From contig NZ_DOEH01000005.1 in NCBI RefSeq assembly GCF_003533305.1, forward strand, positions 36,991 to 100,990: a DNA stretch of 64,000 nt. Direction: 5' to 3'. Under the pieces are notes generated by a model. That model saw only the letters and a list, made by a program, of their open reading frames with translations, was not told the DNA's origin and did no database searches. Positions 40,115 through 48,506 of this stretch are shown here, piece by piece. Position numbers and translations under genes: made by a program. The stretch is from Providencia sp. (GTDB taxonomy: Bacteria; Pseudomonadota; Gammaproteobacteria; Enterobacterales; Enterobacteriaceae). Positions within the stretch are counted from its first letter, which is position 1. Each line of letters opens with the position of its first letter.

Positions 40115-40226
40115 TTGGTTTGAGTACTTATTGTGACTCAGTGATTTCATTGTACGAAACTGAATTTAAAATGCAACCCTAAAAAATTATTTATTTTTTT
40201 CTCTAGTGTATGATTAATAAGCTAAT

Positions 40227-40556
40227 TTACTCTATAGGCAATACGACTCTCTCAGTGATTTTCACCTGATCATGTAATGCTTGCTCTATTGTCTGCTGCA
40301 ACATTTTTATTTTTTCTTCCATATTATATGCATAATCGCGCGTCTTTGTCTTTTCTTGTGCTAATTCGTGACAAACGTTTAATGCAACAATAAAAATAAG
40401 CTGTTCAGTATTCGTTACACCGCTTTTATCTTTTAGATTTCTCAAGCGTTGTTCAAGCTCTTTAGCGGATTCTAACAGTGCTTCTCTTTGTTCTGTTGGG
40501 CAGTTAACTCGCATTGAGCGCCCAAAAATCTGAATATCGACAGGTTGTGCGGACAT
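40227..40556 (-). CDS. zapA: Cell division protein ZapA
   Basis: ZapA binds and bundles FtsZ at the division ring and links it to ZapB. The 109-residue protein has the small globular head ([20 protein letters not shown]) and a long C-terminal coiled coil with [19 protein letters not shown]. The ATG at 40556 was chosen for GGAGG four bases upstream; ten more codons are open upstream. It is divergent from ygfB, and ssrS lies downstream on the same strand. Confidence 0.95.
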   Translation of the reverse strand: MSAQPVDIQIFGRSMRVNCPTEQREALLESAKELEQRLRNLKDKSGVTNTEQLIFIVALNVCHELAQEKTKTRDYAYNMEEKIKMLQQTIEQALHDQVKITERVVLPIE

Positions 40557-40783
40557 GATACCTCCATACTGAATAGATCTCGCCATAAAATAAATTATGT
40601 TTGGCGCAAAGTTATTAATTTTTGCTTCGCTTATGCTATTAGGGGCGATATTGGCGTTAACTTAATCATTATGATAGTTAAGTTAAAAAGCACTATTGAT
40701 AGCTAAGATAAAAAGCATACTGGTCTAGCGGCTAGACTTGATGGTAGCATATCATGAATCAAAAGCTAACATGACGAATTCAG

Positions 40784-41362
40784 ATGTCTATACAAAAAAC
40801 TTTACCAAATTATGACGCGTTGGACAAACTGCTCCAACAGCACTCAATAGCACTTACCGCAGCCGAGATCCATGGTCTAATTACAGGGTTGATTTGCGGT
40901 GGAAGTCGCGACCAAGGCTGGCAAGCGCTAGTACATGACCTTGCTAACGACGGGTTAGCATTCCCTCAAGCAGTTGCTCAACCATTGCGTGAGCTGTTTG
41001 ATACAACTTTTGAAGCACTTGATGATACCGAGTTTAATTTTGCTATGCTGTCCCCTGATGAAAATGCATCTATTTTTGATCATGCGGACGCTTTAGCGGG
41101 TTGGGTTAACCATTTTTTACTTGGTATAGGTGTTACTCAGCCAAAACTTGCTGATAAAAAAGAAATTACTGAGGTTATTACTGATTTACGAAATATTGGC
41201 ATGCTTGGCTACGATGAAGATGAAGATCAGGAAGAACTCGAACAAGCACTTGAGGAAGTTATTGAATACGTTAGAGTTGCTGTTCAGTTGTGCTATATAG
41301 CATTAGTTGAGCCGAAAAATGGGCCAACTGCGGTTGAGGTTACTAAGCCTATTCTTCACTAG
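40784..41362 (+). CDS. ygfB: UPF0149 family protein YgfB
   Basis: This 192-residue acidic helical protein is of incompletely known function; its Pseudomonas homologue represses ampDh3 expression. It begins with [20 protein letters not shown] and contains [13 protein letters not shown] and the [17 protein letters not shown] motif, all typical. It is the first gene of the ygfB-pepP-ubiH-ubiI cluster, which leads into ubiquinone synthesis, and is divergent from zapA. Confidence 0.94.
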   Translation: MSIQKTLPNYDALDKLLQQHSIALTAAEIHGLITGLICGGSRDQGWQALVHDLANDGLAFPQAVAQPLRELFDTTFEALDDTEFNFAMLSPDENASIFDHADALAGWVNHFLLGIGVTQPKLADKKEITEVITDLRNIGMLGYDEDEDQEELEQALEEVIEYVRVAVQLCYIALVEPKNGPTAVEVTKPILH

Positions 41363-41506
41363 TCAAATCTTTATTAACCAATGTAATTTTAAAAATTACT
41401 ATCATGACTTTGCTGTATTTTGTTGCGTGAATTCAGTTTGATTAAAATAATATGCAATGAAATGTGTAATTAACCTATTTAGCTCAGATAATAAGGCAAA
41501 AACGGT

Positions 41507-42823
41507 ATGAATAAACAGGAATTTGTTTCTCGTCGTAACGCACTATTGGCTCAAATGAAGCCAGCAAGTGCCGCTGTTATTTTTTCTGCGCCACCAGCAC
41601 AGCGTAATGCTGACTGTGAATACCCATATCGTCAGAATAGTGATTTTCTTTATCTGACTGGATTTAGTGAACCAGAAGCTGTATTAGTGTTAATTAAAAG
41701 TGATGAAAAACATAGTCATACTGTTATTTTTAACCGTATTCGTGATTTAACTGCTGAAATTTGGTTTGGTCGTCGTCTTGGTCAAGAAGCCGCTCCTGAG
41801 GCATTAGGTATCAATAAAGCACTTCCTTTTGACGAAATAGAGGATCAGCTTTATCAACTGCTTAATGGACTTGATGTGATTTATCATGCGCAAGGTGAAT
41901 TTCCTTATGCGGATAAATTAGTCTTTGATGCATTGGATATTTTACGTCGTGGTAGTCGTCGTAATCTACGCGCCCCACAAACAATCATTGATTGGCGTCC
42001 TATTGTTCATGAGATGCGACTGTTTAAATCAGATGCTGAGATTACCGCTATGCGAAAAGCGGGAGAAATTTCAGCACTCGCACATATCCGAGCAATGAAA
42101 ACTTGCCAGCCGAATATGTATGAATACCAGCTATGTGGTGAAGTTGAGTATGAATTTACACGTCACGGTGCGCGCTTCCCTTCTTATAATTCGATTGTCG
42201 GTAGTGGTGAAAACGCTTGTATTTTGCATTACACCGAGAATGAGAGCCAAATGAAAGATGGCGAATTGGTATTAATTGATGCAGGTGCCGAATTTGAAGG
42301 CTACGCGGGTGATATCACTCGAACTTTTCCTGTAAATGGTAAGTTTAGTCCTGCTCAACGTGAGATTTATGACATTGTATTAAAGTCATTAAATACCGCA
42401 TTAGAGTTATACCGTCCCGGAACAAGTATTCATGAAGTGACCCGCCAAATTTTACGAATTAAAGTTGAAGGGCTTGTCGCATTAGGAATTTTGCAAGGAG
42501 ATATCGATCAGTTGATCGAAGACAAAGCATATCATCCATTCTTTATGCATGGTTTAAGTCATTGGTTGGGATTAGATGTGCATGATGTCGGAGCCTATGG
42601 TATAGAACGAGACCGAATTTTAGAAGTCGGAATGGTTTTAACTATAGAACCAGGGCTTTATATCGCACCGGATGCGGATGTGCCGCAACAATATCGTGGT
42701 ATTGGTATTCGTATTGAAGATGACATTGTGATCACAGAAAACGGCAATGAAAACCTGACGGCTCTAGTGGTTAAAGATGCCGACGAAATTGAATCACTGA
42801 TGGCTGAAGCGAAAAAGGCTTAG
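41507..42823 (+). CDS. pepP: Xaa-Pro aminopeptidase (aminopeptidase P)
   Basis: PepP removes N-terminal residues preceding proline using two manganese ions. The 438 residues contain the pita-bread fold with the metal ligands in IDAGAEFEGYAGDITRTFP (two Asp), HGLSHWLGLDVHD (His), TIEPGLYI (Glu) and GIRIEDDI (Glu). The length equals that of the E. coli enzyme within a few residues. It precedes ubiH by 44 bases. Confidence 0.97.
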   Translation: MNKQEFVSRRNALLAQMKPASAAVIFSAPPAQRNADCEYPYRQNSDFLYLTGFSEPEAVLVLIKSDEKHSHTVIFNRIRDLTAEIWFGRRLGQEAAPEALGINKALPFDEIEDQLYQLLNGLDVIYHAQGEFPYADKLVFDALDILRRGSRRNLRAPQTIIDWRPIVHEMRLFKSDAEITAMRKAGEISALAHIRAMKTCQPNMYEYQLCGEVEYEFTRHGARFPSYNSIVGSGENACILHYTENESQMKDGELVLIDAGAEFEGYAGDITRTFPVNGKFSPAQREIYDIVLKSLNTALELYRPGTSIHEVTRQILRIKVEGLVALGILQGDIDQLIEDKAYHPFFMHGLSHWLGLDVHDVGAYGIERDRILEVGMVLTIEPGLYIAPDADVPQQYRGIGIRIEDDIVITENGNENLTALVVKDADEIESLMAEAKKA

Positions 42824-42867
42824 TAAGTCAATCGTGAAATGCCATCTCAAAAGGTAATAGATAGCGC

Positions 42868-44046
42868 ATGAATGTGATTATTGTTGGTGGTGGAATGGCG
42901 GGAGCGACACTAGCTTTAGCCATATCATCACTTAGCCAAGGAAAATTATCGGTTTCGCTCATTGAAGCGGCTTTGCCGGAAGGAAAACATCCGGGTTTTG
43001 ATGCACGGGCAATCGCATTGGCACAGGGTACTTGCCAATATTTGTCTTCTATCAATATTTGGCCTGCGTTCGCCGATTGTGTCACGCCGATTAATCACGT
43101 TCATGTCTCTGACCGAGGCCATGCAGGTTTCGTTAACATTGATGCCAGTGATTATAATATTCCTGAATTAGGTAATGTTATCGAGCTACATAATGCAGGT
43201 AGTCGTTTGTTCTCATTACTGCGTAAGGCGCCGGGTGTGAGTCTGCATTGTCCAGCTAAAGTGGTAAATGTTCATCGCTTTCAAGAAGGTGTCACTGTTA
43301 CATTAGATAATGGTGAACTCATCACGGGTGACTTGTTGGTTGCCGCTGATGGTAGCCATTCAGCAATCGGTCAAGCCTGTAATATGCAATGGCAGCAAGA
43401 TGATTATGGTCAAGTAGCTATTATTGCCAATGTAAAAACAGCAATTGATCCGAAAGGCCAAGCTTTTGAGCGTTTTACCGAGTTCGGACCATTAGCTTTA
43501 TTGCCGATGTCTCAAGGTCGTAGTTCATTAGTTTGGTGTCATCAACAAGAACACGTAGATGTTATTAATCAATGGAATGATGAGACTTTTATTCAAAAAT
43601 TACAGCAGGCGTTTGGTTGGCGATTAGGCCAAATCTTACTTACTGGTAAACGTAATTGTTACCCCTTAGTCTTAAGGAAAGCATTGAATCCAGTCAGTCA
43701 CCGTGTGGTGCTGGTGGGTAATGCGGCTCAAACCTTACACCCTATCGCTGGACAAGGTTTTAATCTTGGTATCCGCGATGTGATGCAATTAGCTGAGATT
43801 GTGGTTAATGCTCATGCTAACAAACAAGATATTGGTAGTTACTCATTATTGAGTCAGTATCAGCAAGCTCGTGCAATTGATAGAGATAAAACGGTCACCA
43901 TGACGGATGGTTTGGTTCGCCTATTTGCTAACCGTTGTTTACCGCTAGTTGTCAGCCGAAATTTGGGCTTAATGGCAATGGAAATATTGCCACCAGTACG
44001 TGATATTTTAGCTCGCCAGACATTGGGTTGGGTTGCGCACCAATAA
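42868..44046 (+). CDS. ubiH: 2-octaprenyl-6-methoxyphenol hydroxylase
   Basis: UbiH is a flavin monooxygenase of ubiquinone synthesis that hydroxylates C1 of the ring in the cytosolic Ubi complex. The 392 residues have the FAD-binding VGGGMAGATLA, the DG motif AADGSHSAIG, and the second FAD motif with the family's GN variant (LVGNAAQTLHPIAGQGFNLG). It lies between pepP and ubiI, 27 bases from the latter; the three are almost certainly one transcript. Confidence 0.96.
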   Translation: MNVIIVGGGMAGATLALAISSLSQGKLSVSLIEAALPEGKHPGFDARAIALAQGTCQYLSSINIWPAFADCVTPINHVHVSDRGHAGFVNIDASDYNIPELGNVIELHNAGSRLFSLLRKAPGVSLHCPAKVVNVHRFQEGVTVTLDNGELITGDLLVAADGSHSAIGQACNMQWQQDDYGQVAIIANVKTAIDPKGQAFERFTEFGPLALLPMSQGRSSLVWCHQQEHVDVINQWNDETFIQKLQQAFGWRLGQILLTGKRNCYPLVLRKALNPVSHRVVLVGNAAQTLHPIAGQGFNLGIRDVMQLAEIVVNAHANKQDIGSYSLLSQYQQARAIDRDKTVTMTDGLVRLFANRCLPLVVSRNLGLMAMEILPPVRDILARQTLGWVAHQ

Positions 44047-44073
44047 CCACGAAACAAAGAGGAATAAAAAAAT

Positions 44074-45303
44074 ATGCAATCGTTTGATGTGGTTATCGCC
44101 GGTGGTGGTATGGTGGGGCTCGCACTTGCTTGTGGCCTTGAAGGTAGTGGTTTGCGAGTTGCAGTGATTGAAAATTACCCCCCTAAAATGCCATTTTCAG
44201 TCAGTGAACCTTATTCATTGAGAGTCTCTGCAATTAATGCGGCGAGTGAAAAACTATTAACCCATTTAGGTGTTTGGTCTGCTATCAAGTCTATGCGAGC
44301 GTCTGCCTATAATGGAATGGAAGTGTGGGATAACGCTAGTTTCGGGCGCATTTCTTTTTCAGCAAAAGAGCGAAATCTTACTCATTTAGGCCATATTATT
44401 GAAAATAATGTGGTACGAGATGCCTTATGGCAAAAGGCTTCTGAGCTACGCGATGTCACTTTATTGTCGCCTGCCACCATTAAAAAGGTGGTATGGGGCG
44501 AAAATGATGTGTTTGTCACTCTTGATGATGAGAACATGCTAACGGCTCGCTTGATTGTGGGTGCTGATGGGGCTAATTCATGGTTACGAAATCATGCAGA
44601 TATCCCATTAACTTTTTGGGATTATGAACATACAGCCTTGGTGGCTACCATTAGGACTGAATTTCCTCATGATGGTATTGCCCGTCAAGCATTTAATGGT
44701 GAAGGTATTTTAGCTTTCTTACCATTAAGCGATCCGCACCTTTGTTCTATTGTTTGGTCTCAGCCCGCAACTGAAGCTGCAAGGCGTCAAGCACTTGATA
44801 AAGCCAGTTTTGAAAAAGAATTAGCGGTAGCATTGGATATGAGCTTAGGCTTATGCCAACTTGAAAGTGATAGGCTCACGATTGCGCTGACAGGTCGCTA
44901 TGCACGGCAATTCGCAGCGCAACGTCTGGCTTTACTGGGCGATGCAGCTCACACCATTCATCCATTAGCAGGTCAAGGCGTCAATCTTGGCTTCATGGAT
45001 GTGGCAATGTTGCTAGGCGAAATCAAAAGGTTACATCGTGAAGGTAAAGATTTTGGTCAATACCTTTATCTACGTGATTTTGAACGCAGTCGCAAGCACA
45101 GCGCAGCAGTGATGCTCGCGGGTATGCAGGGGTTCCGTGAATTGTTTGAAGGTAATAATCCAGCTAAGAAATTATTACGTGATATTGGATTAGTGCTTGC
45201 AGATAGTTTACCGGGCGTTAAACCTCAGCTATTGAACCATGCTATGGGGCTTTTGGATATGCCTAAATGGCTAGAGCAGCTACAAGTGGAAGTGACTAAC
45301 TAA
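44074..45303 (+). CDS. ubiI: 2-octaprenylphenol hydroxylase UbiI (VisC)
   Basis: UbiI hydroxylates C5 of the ubiquinone ring precursor. The 409-residue protein is a paralogue of UbiH with AGGGMVGLALA for FAD binding, the DG motif VGADGANSWLR, and LLGDAAHTIHPLAGQGVNLG. An AGAGGA ribosome-binding site precedes the ATG. It is the last gene of the pepP-ubiH-ubiI unit and is followed by a strong terminator. In E. coli gcvT comes next; here an orphan gene is inserted. Confidence 0.95.
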   Translation: MQSFDVVIAGGGMVGLALACGLEGSGLRVAVIENYPPKMPFSVSEPYSLRVSAINAASEKLLTHLGVWSAIKSMRASAYNGMEVWDNASFGRISFSAKERNLTHLGHIIENNVVRDALWQKASELRDVTLLSPATIKKVVWGENDVFVTLDDENMLTARLIVGADGANSWLRNHADIPLTFWDYEHTALVATIRTEFPHDGIARQAFNGEGILAFLPLSDPHLCSIVWSQPATEAARRQALDKASFEKELAVALDMSLGLCQLESDRLTIALTGRYARQFAAQRLALLGDAAHTIHPLAGQGVNLGFMDVAMLLGEIKRLHREGKDFGQYLYLRDFERSRKHSAAVMLAGMQGFRELFEGNNPAKKLLRDIGLVLADSLPGVKPQLLNHAMGLLDMPKWLEQLQVEVTN

Positions 45304-45319
45304 TACACTATTTTTTGCC

Positions 45320-45345
45320 AAAGGGCTGCAAATGCAGCCCTTTAT
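45320..45345. terminator. Rho-independent terminator after ubiI
   Basis: A perfect 11-base-pair stem AAAGGGCTGCA/TGCAGCCCTTT with a two-base gap (small effective loop), T-rich after it on the plus strand and A-rich before it, so it can also end the minus-strand orphan gene. Confidence 0.88.
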
Positions 45346-45393
45346 ATTGTTAAGTGTGTTTATCTTGTTACTTTAGGGCTTCCATATATTTTA

Positions 45394-45963
45394 TTAACCA
45401 CACTGGAGATCACTACAGTTATAGGTTAAATCAGGCAGTTTCGCTTTTTTACCTTCAATCAGCTTTTCAAGAGCTACCCAATCACCATGGACTTGACCAC
45501 TATGATGTGGGGTGAGTTCTTTTTTCATAGAAAAATTAGGGTCATTTATTAGTGATTTTAATTTATTATCACACTGTTGATAGTGAACTAAGGCTCGAAT
45601 GTAAGCATCACGGTCAGTGTCAGTATAACCGTCGGACATCCTCCCATAAACGTCATCTGTGCCATTATTTTCTATGGTAAAATAAGTGTCTCTCATCCAT
45701 TCGATATTATTAGCTAGTTCTTTGGATTTAACTTTTATTTTATCAATTAATGATTCTGATTTTGATTTTGAATCTGTAGTTTTTAAATTATCAATTAATA
45801 GCAGCATTGGTTTTTCTTGTATTTCTGTAGGGATGTGATTCGCACTTAGTTCTACCACATACGAGTTTTGATGGAGTGAACTGCGTTGCTTTTGAGTTTC
45901 TATGTTTTGAGGATTGTTGTGTCTTGCTACATAAGAATTTGAACTTGTACTGATAGAATACAT
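45394..45963 (-). CDS. Orphan protein of unknown function, 189 aa
   Basis: Not recognised. The N-terminal 40 residues are polar and rich in Ser, Asn and Gln (MYSISTSSNSYVARHNNPQN), without charge clusters or a signal peptide. A hydrophobic patch PMLLLIDNL, a Lys-rich helix (about 65-90) and a C-terminal domain with DRDAYIRALVHYQQCDNKLK follow; it ends in two cysteines (YNCSDLQCG). A good ribosome-binding site AGGAAG precedes the ATG. It is inserted between ubiI and gcvT, which are adjacent in E. coli, and has AT-rich flanks. The N-terminus resembles those of type III-secreted effectors, but that is a loose likeness, not evidence. Confidence 0.62.
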   Translation of the reverse strand: MYSISTSSNSYVARHNNPQNIETQKQRSSLHQNSYVVELSANHIPTEIQEKPMLLLIDNLKTTDSKSKSESLIDKIKVKSKELANNIEWMRDTYFTIENNGTDDVYGRMSDGYTDTDRDAYIRALVHYQQCDNKLKSLINDPNFSMKKELTPHHSGQVHGDWVALEKLIEGKKAKLPDLTYNCSDLQCG

Positions 45964-46523
45964 ATTAACTTCCTATTGTTTAATATACCGATTAGGTATT
46001 TATCCTTAGTTAATTATGCTGATTTTTTTGTTTTTAAATATCATATTTCGATGGATTAAACCGTCATCTTTATTCCTTTCTTTTTAAAATCTTAATTTCC
46101 TCAAGCTCATTGGCATCTAAAAAAATAAAGTTCATTTATAACTGAGAAAAACTAATTACATGCACTTTTCGCATTAGTTTTACTTATATTGTAGGTTTGA
46201 ATTTTATTAGGCATTTTATTAGTGATCAGTAGCTACTGATGAATTTTTAGTCTGTTCTACCTCTGATGTACGGCTTTTGAGTGATCATTCTCAATTTTTT
46301 AACAAAAAGCACTGGTAAAGTCAGAGCGTAATTAGTAATACAGAAGAATAGTTGCCCTATTTTTTTTTATAGAATCGAACCGTAGACAATGGTAGGTTTT
46401 TAACAATATTATCGTTTGCGTCAGGTGAAAAGTACCAACAGACTTATTACCAATGGGTATTTTTAATCACGCAATCGCCCTATGGCATAATTTTGCCATA
46501 TCAATGATGCAAAGAGGGGATTC
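45964..46523. other. gcvT upstream region (560 bases)
   Basis: No gene is seen. It holds an inverted repeat AAAACTAAT (46148-46156) / ATTAGTTTT (46173-46181) containing CTAAT, the motif known for GcvA binding, about 340 bases before gcvT. There is also an ATTAG at 46333 and a CGTTTGCGT (46413-46421) that equals half of the PurR consensus. In E. coli GcvA, Lrp and PurR control this promoter from similar distances. The sites are candidates only. Confidence 0.45.
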
Positions 46524-47618
46524 ATGGTAAAGCAAACAACACTATATGAAGAACATATAGCCTGTGGCGCAAAGATGGTGGATTTTCATGGATGGATGAT
46601 GCCACTGCATTATGGTTCACAAATTAATGAACATAATTTTGTGAGAACTGATGCAGGGATGTTTGATGTTTCCCATATGACAATTGTTGATTTTCATGGG
46701 GAAGGTTGTCGTGATTTTCTTCGTTATCTACTCGCCAATGATATCGCAAAATTAACAGATAAAGGTAAAGCCCTGTATACAGGGATGCTTAATGCATCTG
46801 GTGGTGTTATTGATGACTTAATTGTTTATTACCTCGAAGATGATTTTTATCGTTTAGTGGTTAACTCGGCAACTCGCGATAAAGATATAGCTTGGATGGA
46901 ACAACACGCCAAAGGCTATGCTGTCGATATTCAAGTTCGTGATGACCTGGCGTTACTTGCCGTGCAAGGCCCACAAGCGACACAAAAAGTACATTCACTG
47001 CTAAGTGATGAACAATGTTTGGCTATCAAAGATATGAAGCCATTCTATGGTGTCCAAACGGGAGATTTGTTTATTGCGACTACAGGTTACACGGGTGAAA
47101 AAGGTTATGAAATTGCAATGCCAAAAACGCAGGTGGTTGATTTTTGGCACAAGTTACTAAAAGCGGGTGTTCATCCAGCCGGACTTGGTGCGAGGGATAC
47201 TTTGCGCCTAGAAGCGGGCATGAATCTCTATGGACAAGATATGGATGAGACTATCTCTCCTCTTGCCGCTAATATGGGGTGGACGATTGCTTGGAAACCC
47301 GAAGATCGTCAATTTATTGGGCGCGAAGCGTTAGAAAAACTGCGTGAGCAAGGAACCGAAAAACTCGTCGGTATTGTGATGCGCGATAAAGGTATACTGC
47401 GTGCTGAGCAAGTTATTCGTTTTACTGATGAGTTAGGGAAACTACAAGAAGGGATCATTACAAGTGGTTCATTCTCGCCAACCTTAGGTTTCAGTATTGC
47501 ACTCGCTCGAGTACCTAATAGCATACAAGACAAAGCAATCGTTGAAATTCGCCATCGCGAAATGCCAGTGGAAGTCGTAAAACCCGGTTTTGTTCGTGAA
47601 GGTCAACGTTTGGTTTAA
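46524..47618 (+). CDS. gcvT: Glycine cleavage system aminomethyltransferase (T protein)
   Basis: GcvT moves the methylene group from lipoyl-bound aminomethyl on GcvH to tetrahydrofolate and releases ammonia. The 364 residues are of the usual length, with [17 protein letters not shown], the folate-binding VSHM and [10 protein letters not shown] segments, and [22 protein letters not shown]. It heads the gcvT-gcvH-gcvP operon, and Lpd (19168) provides the E3 function. Confidence 0.97.
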   Translation: MVKQTTLYEEHIACGAKMVDFHGWMMPLHYGSQINEHNFVRTDAGMFDVSHMTIVDFHGEGCRDFLRYLLANDIAKLTDKGKALYTGMLNASGGVIDDLIVYYLEDDFYRLVVNSATRDKDIAWMEQHAKGYAVDIQVRDDLALLAVQGPQATQKVHSLLSDEQCLAIKDMKPFYGVQTGDLFIATTGYTGEKGYEIAMPKTQVVDFWHKLLKAGVHPAGLGARDTLRLEAGMNLYGQDMDETISPLAANMGWTIAWKPEDRQFIGREALEKLREQGTEKLVGIVMRDKGILRAEQVIRFTDELGKLQEGIITSGSFSPTLGFSIALARVPNSIQDKAIVEIRHREMPVEVVKPGFVREGQRLV

Positions 47619-47668
47619 TTTCGATTTAATTATATTAATAAATATTCAAAATAATAGAGAGGCTAATG

Positions 47669-48061
47669 ATGAGTAATACACCAGCAGAATTAAAATATAC
47701 CCGTGAACATGAATGGGTGCGTGACGAAGGTAATGGCGAATATACTGTGGGTATTACAGAGCATGCACAAGAAACATTAGGTGATATGGTTTTTGTTGAT
47801 TTGCCTGACGTCGGTAACGTGGTAGATGCGGGTGATGATTGCGCGGTTGTTGAATCAGTGAAAGCTGCATCAGATATTTATGCACCGTTAAGTGGTGAAA
47901 TTATTGCAGTAAATGAAGATCTTAATGATTCACCAGAACTGGTAAACGAACAGCCATATCAAGATGGTTGGATTTTCCGCATTAAGATTTCGGATGAAGC
48001 GGAGCTGGCGGATTTGATTGATGCTGATGCTTATATTGCGTTGATTACTGAAGAAGACTAA
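47669..48061 (+). CDS. gcvH: Glycine cleavage system H protein
   Basis: GcvH is the lipoylated carrier that shuttles the aminomethyl group between GcvP and GcvT. The protein is 130 residues, with the lipoyl lysine K65 in [12 protein letters not shown]. The second of two adjacent ATGs is chosen because AGAGG then has a six-base spacing and the protein starts MSNTPAEL, as in E. coli. gcvP follows only after 445 bases because a repeat element is inserted between them. Confidence 0.96.
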   Translation: MSNTPAELKYTREHEWVRDEGNGEYTVGITEHAQETLGDMVFVDLPDVGNVVDAGDDCAVVESVKAASDIYAPLSGEIIAVNEDLNDSPELVNEQPYQDGWIFRIKISDEAELADLIDADAYIALITEED

Positions 48062-48062
48062 A

Positions 48063-48366
48063 TATTCGTTATATTGCGAGCCGCAGCGTTGTTGGCTGCG
48101 TTCGCTAACCCTAGTCACATAGTCATGTATGCTCCTAGGGCTTAGCTTTATATATCCGTCATATTTCGAGCCGCAGCGTTGTTGGCCGCGTTCGCTAACC
48201 CTAGTCACATACTTATGTATGCTCCTAGGGCTTAGCTTCACATATCCGTCATATTTCGAGCCGCAGCGTTGTTGGCCGCGTTCGCTAACCCTAGTCACAT
48301 ACTCATGTATGCTCCTAGGGCTTAGCTTTACTTGCCGCCTAGCCGCAACTCGAACTATTTAGGATG
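48063..48366. repeat. ERIC-type element with its core triplicated in tandem
   Basis: Three copies of a 90-base unit begin (at CGAGCCGCAGCG) at 48077, 48167 and 48257. Each contains CGCTAACCCTAGTCACATA and TGTATGCTCCTAGGGCTTAG, close to the reverse complement of the classical ERIC core (compare CTCCTGGGG). The last copy ends in CCGCCTAGCCGCAACTCGAA, the usual other ERIC end. The array lies inside the gcv operon, between gcvH and gcvP. As 90 is divisible by three, open frames run through it on both strands, but these are repeat artefacts. Confidence 0.88.
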
Positions 48367-48506
48367 CAAGAAAGGTGTTTTTAATGTGAAATTTAAAAAT
48401 ACTTATGTGAATAGATACTAAATTCAGTTATCAGTTATAAAACTCAGTATTACCGCTTAAATGCCCTACAACTTACGCATAGCAGACAAAGGATGGGAAC
48501 ACAGAT

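Noticed and set aside
46182..46523. Glycine riboswitch upstream of gcvT
   Set aside because: No tandem aptamer-like conserved cores are visible; enterobacterial gcv operons are controlled by GcvA, Lrp and PurR.
47930..48362. Open frames on both strands over the gcvH-gcvP spacer with repeated peptides
   Set aside because: They are products of the 90-base ERIC-type tandem repeat, whose length is a multiple of three; there is no ribosome-binding site and no protein-like composition.
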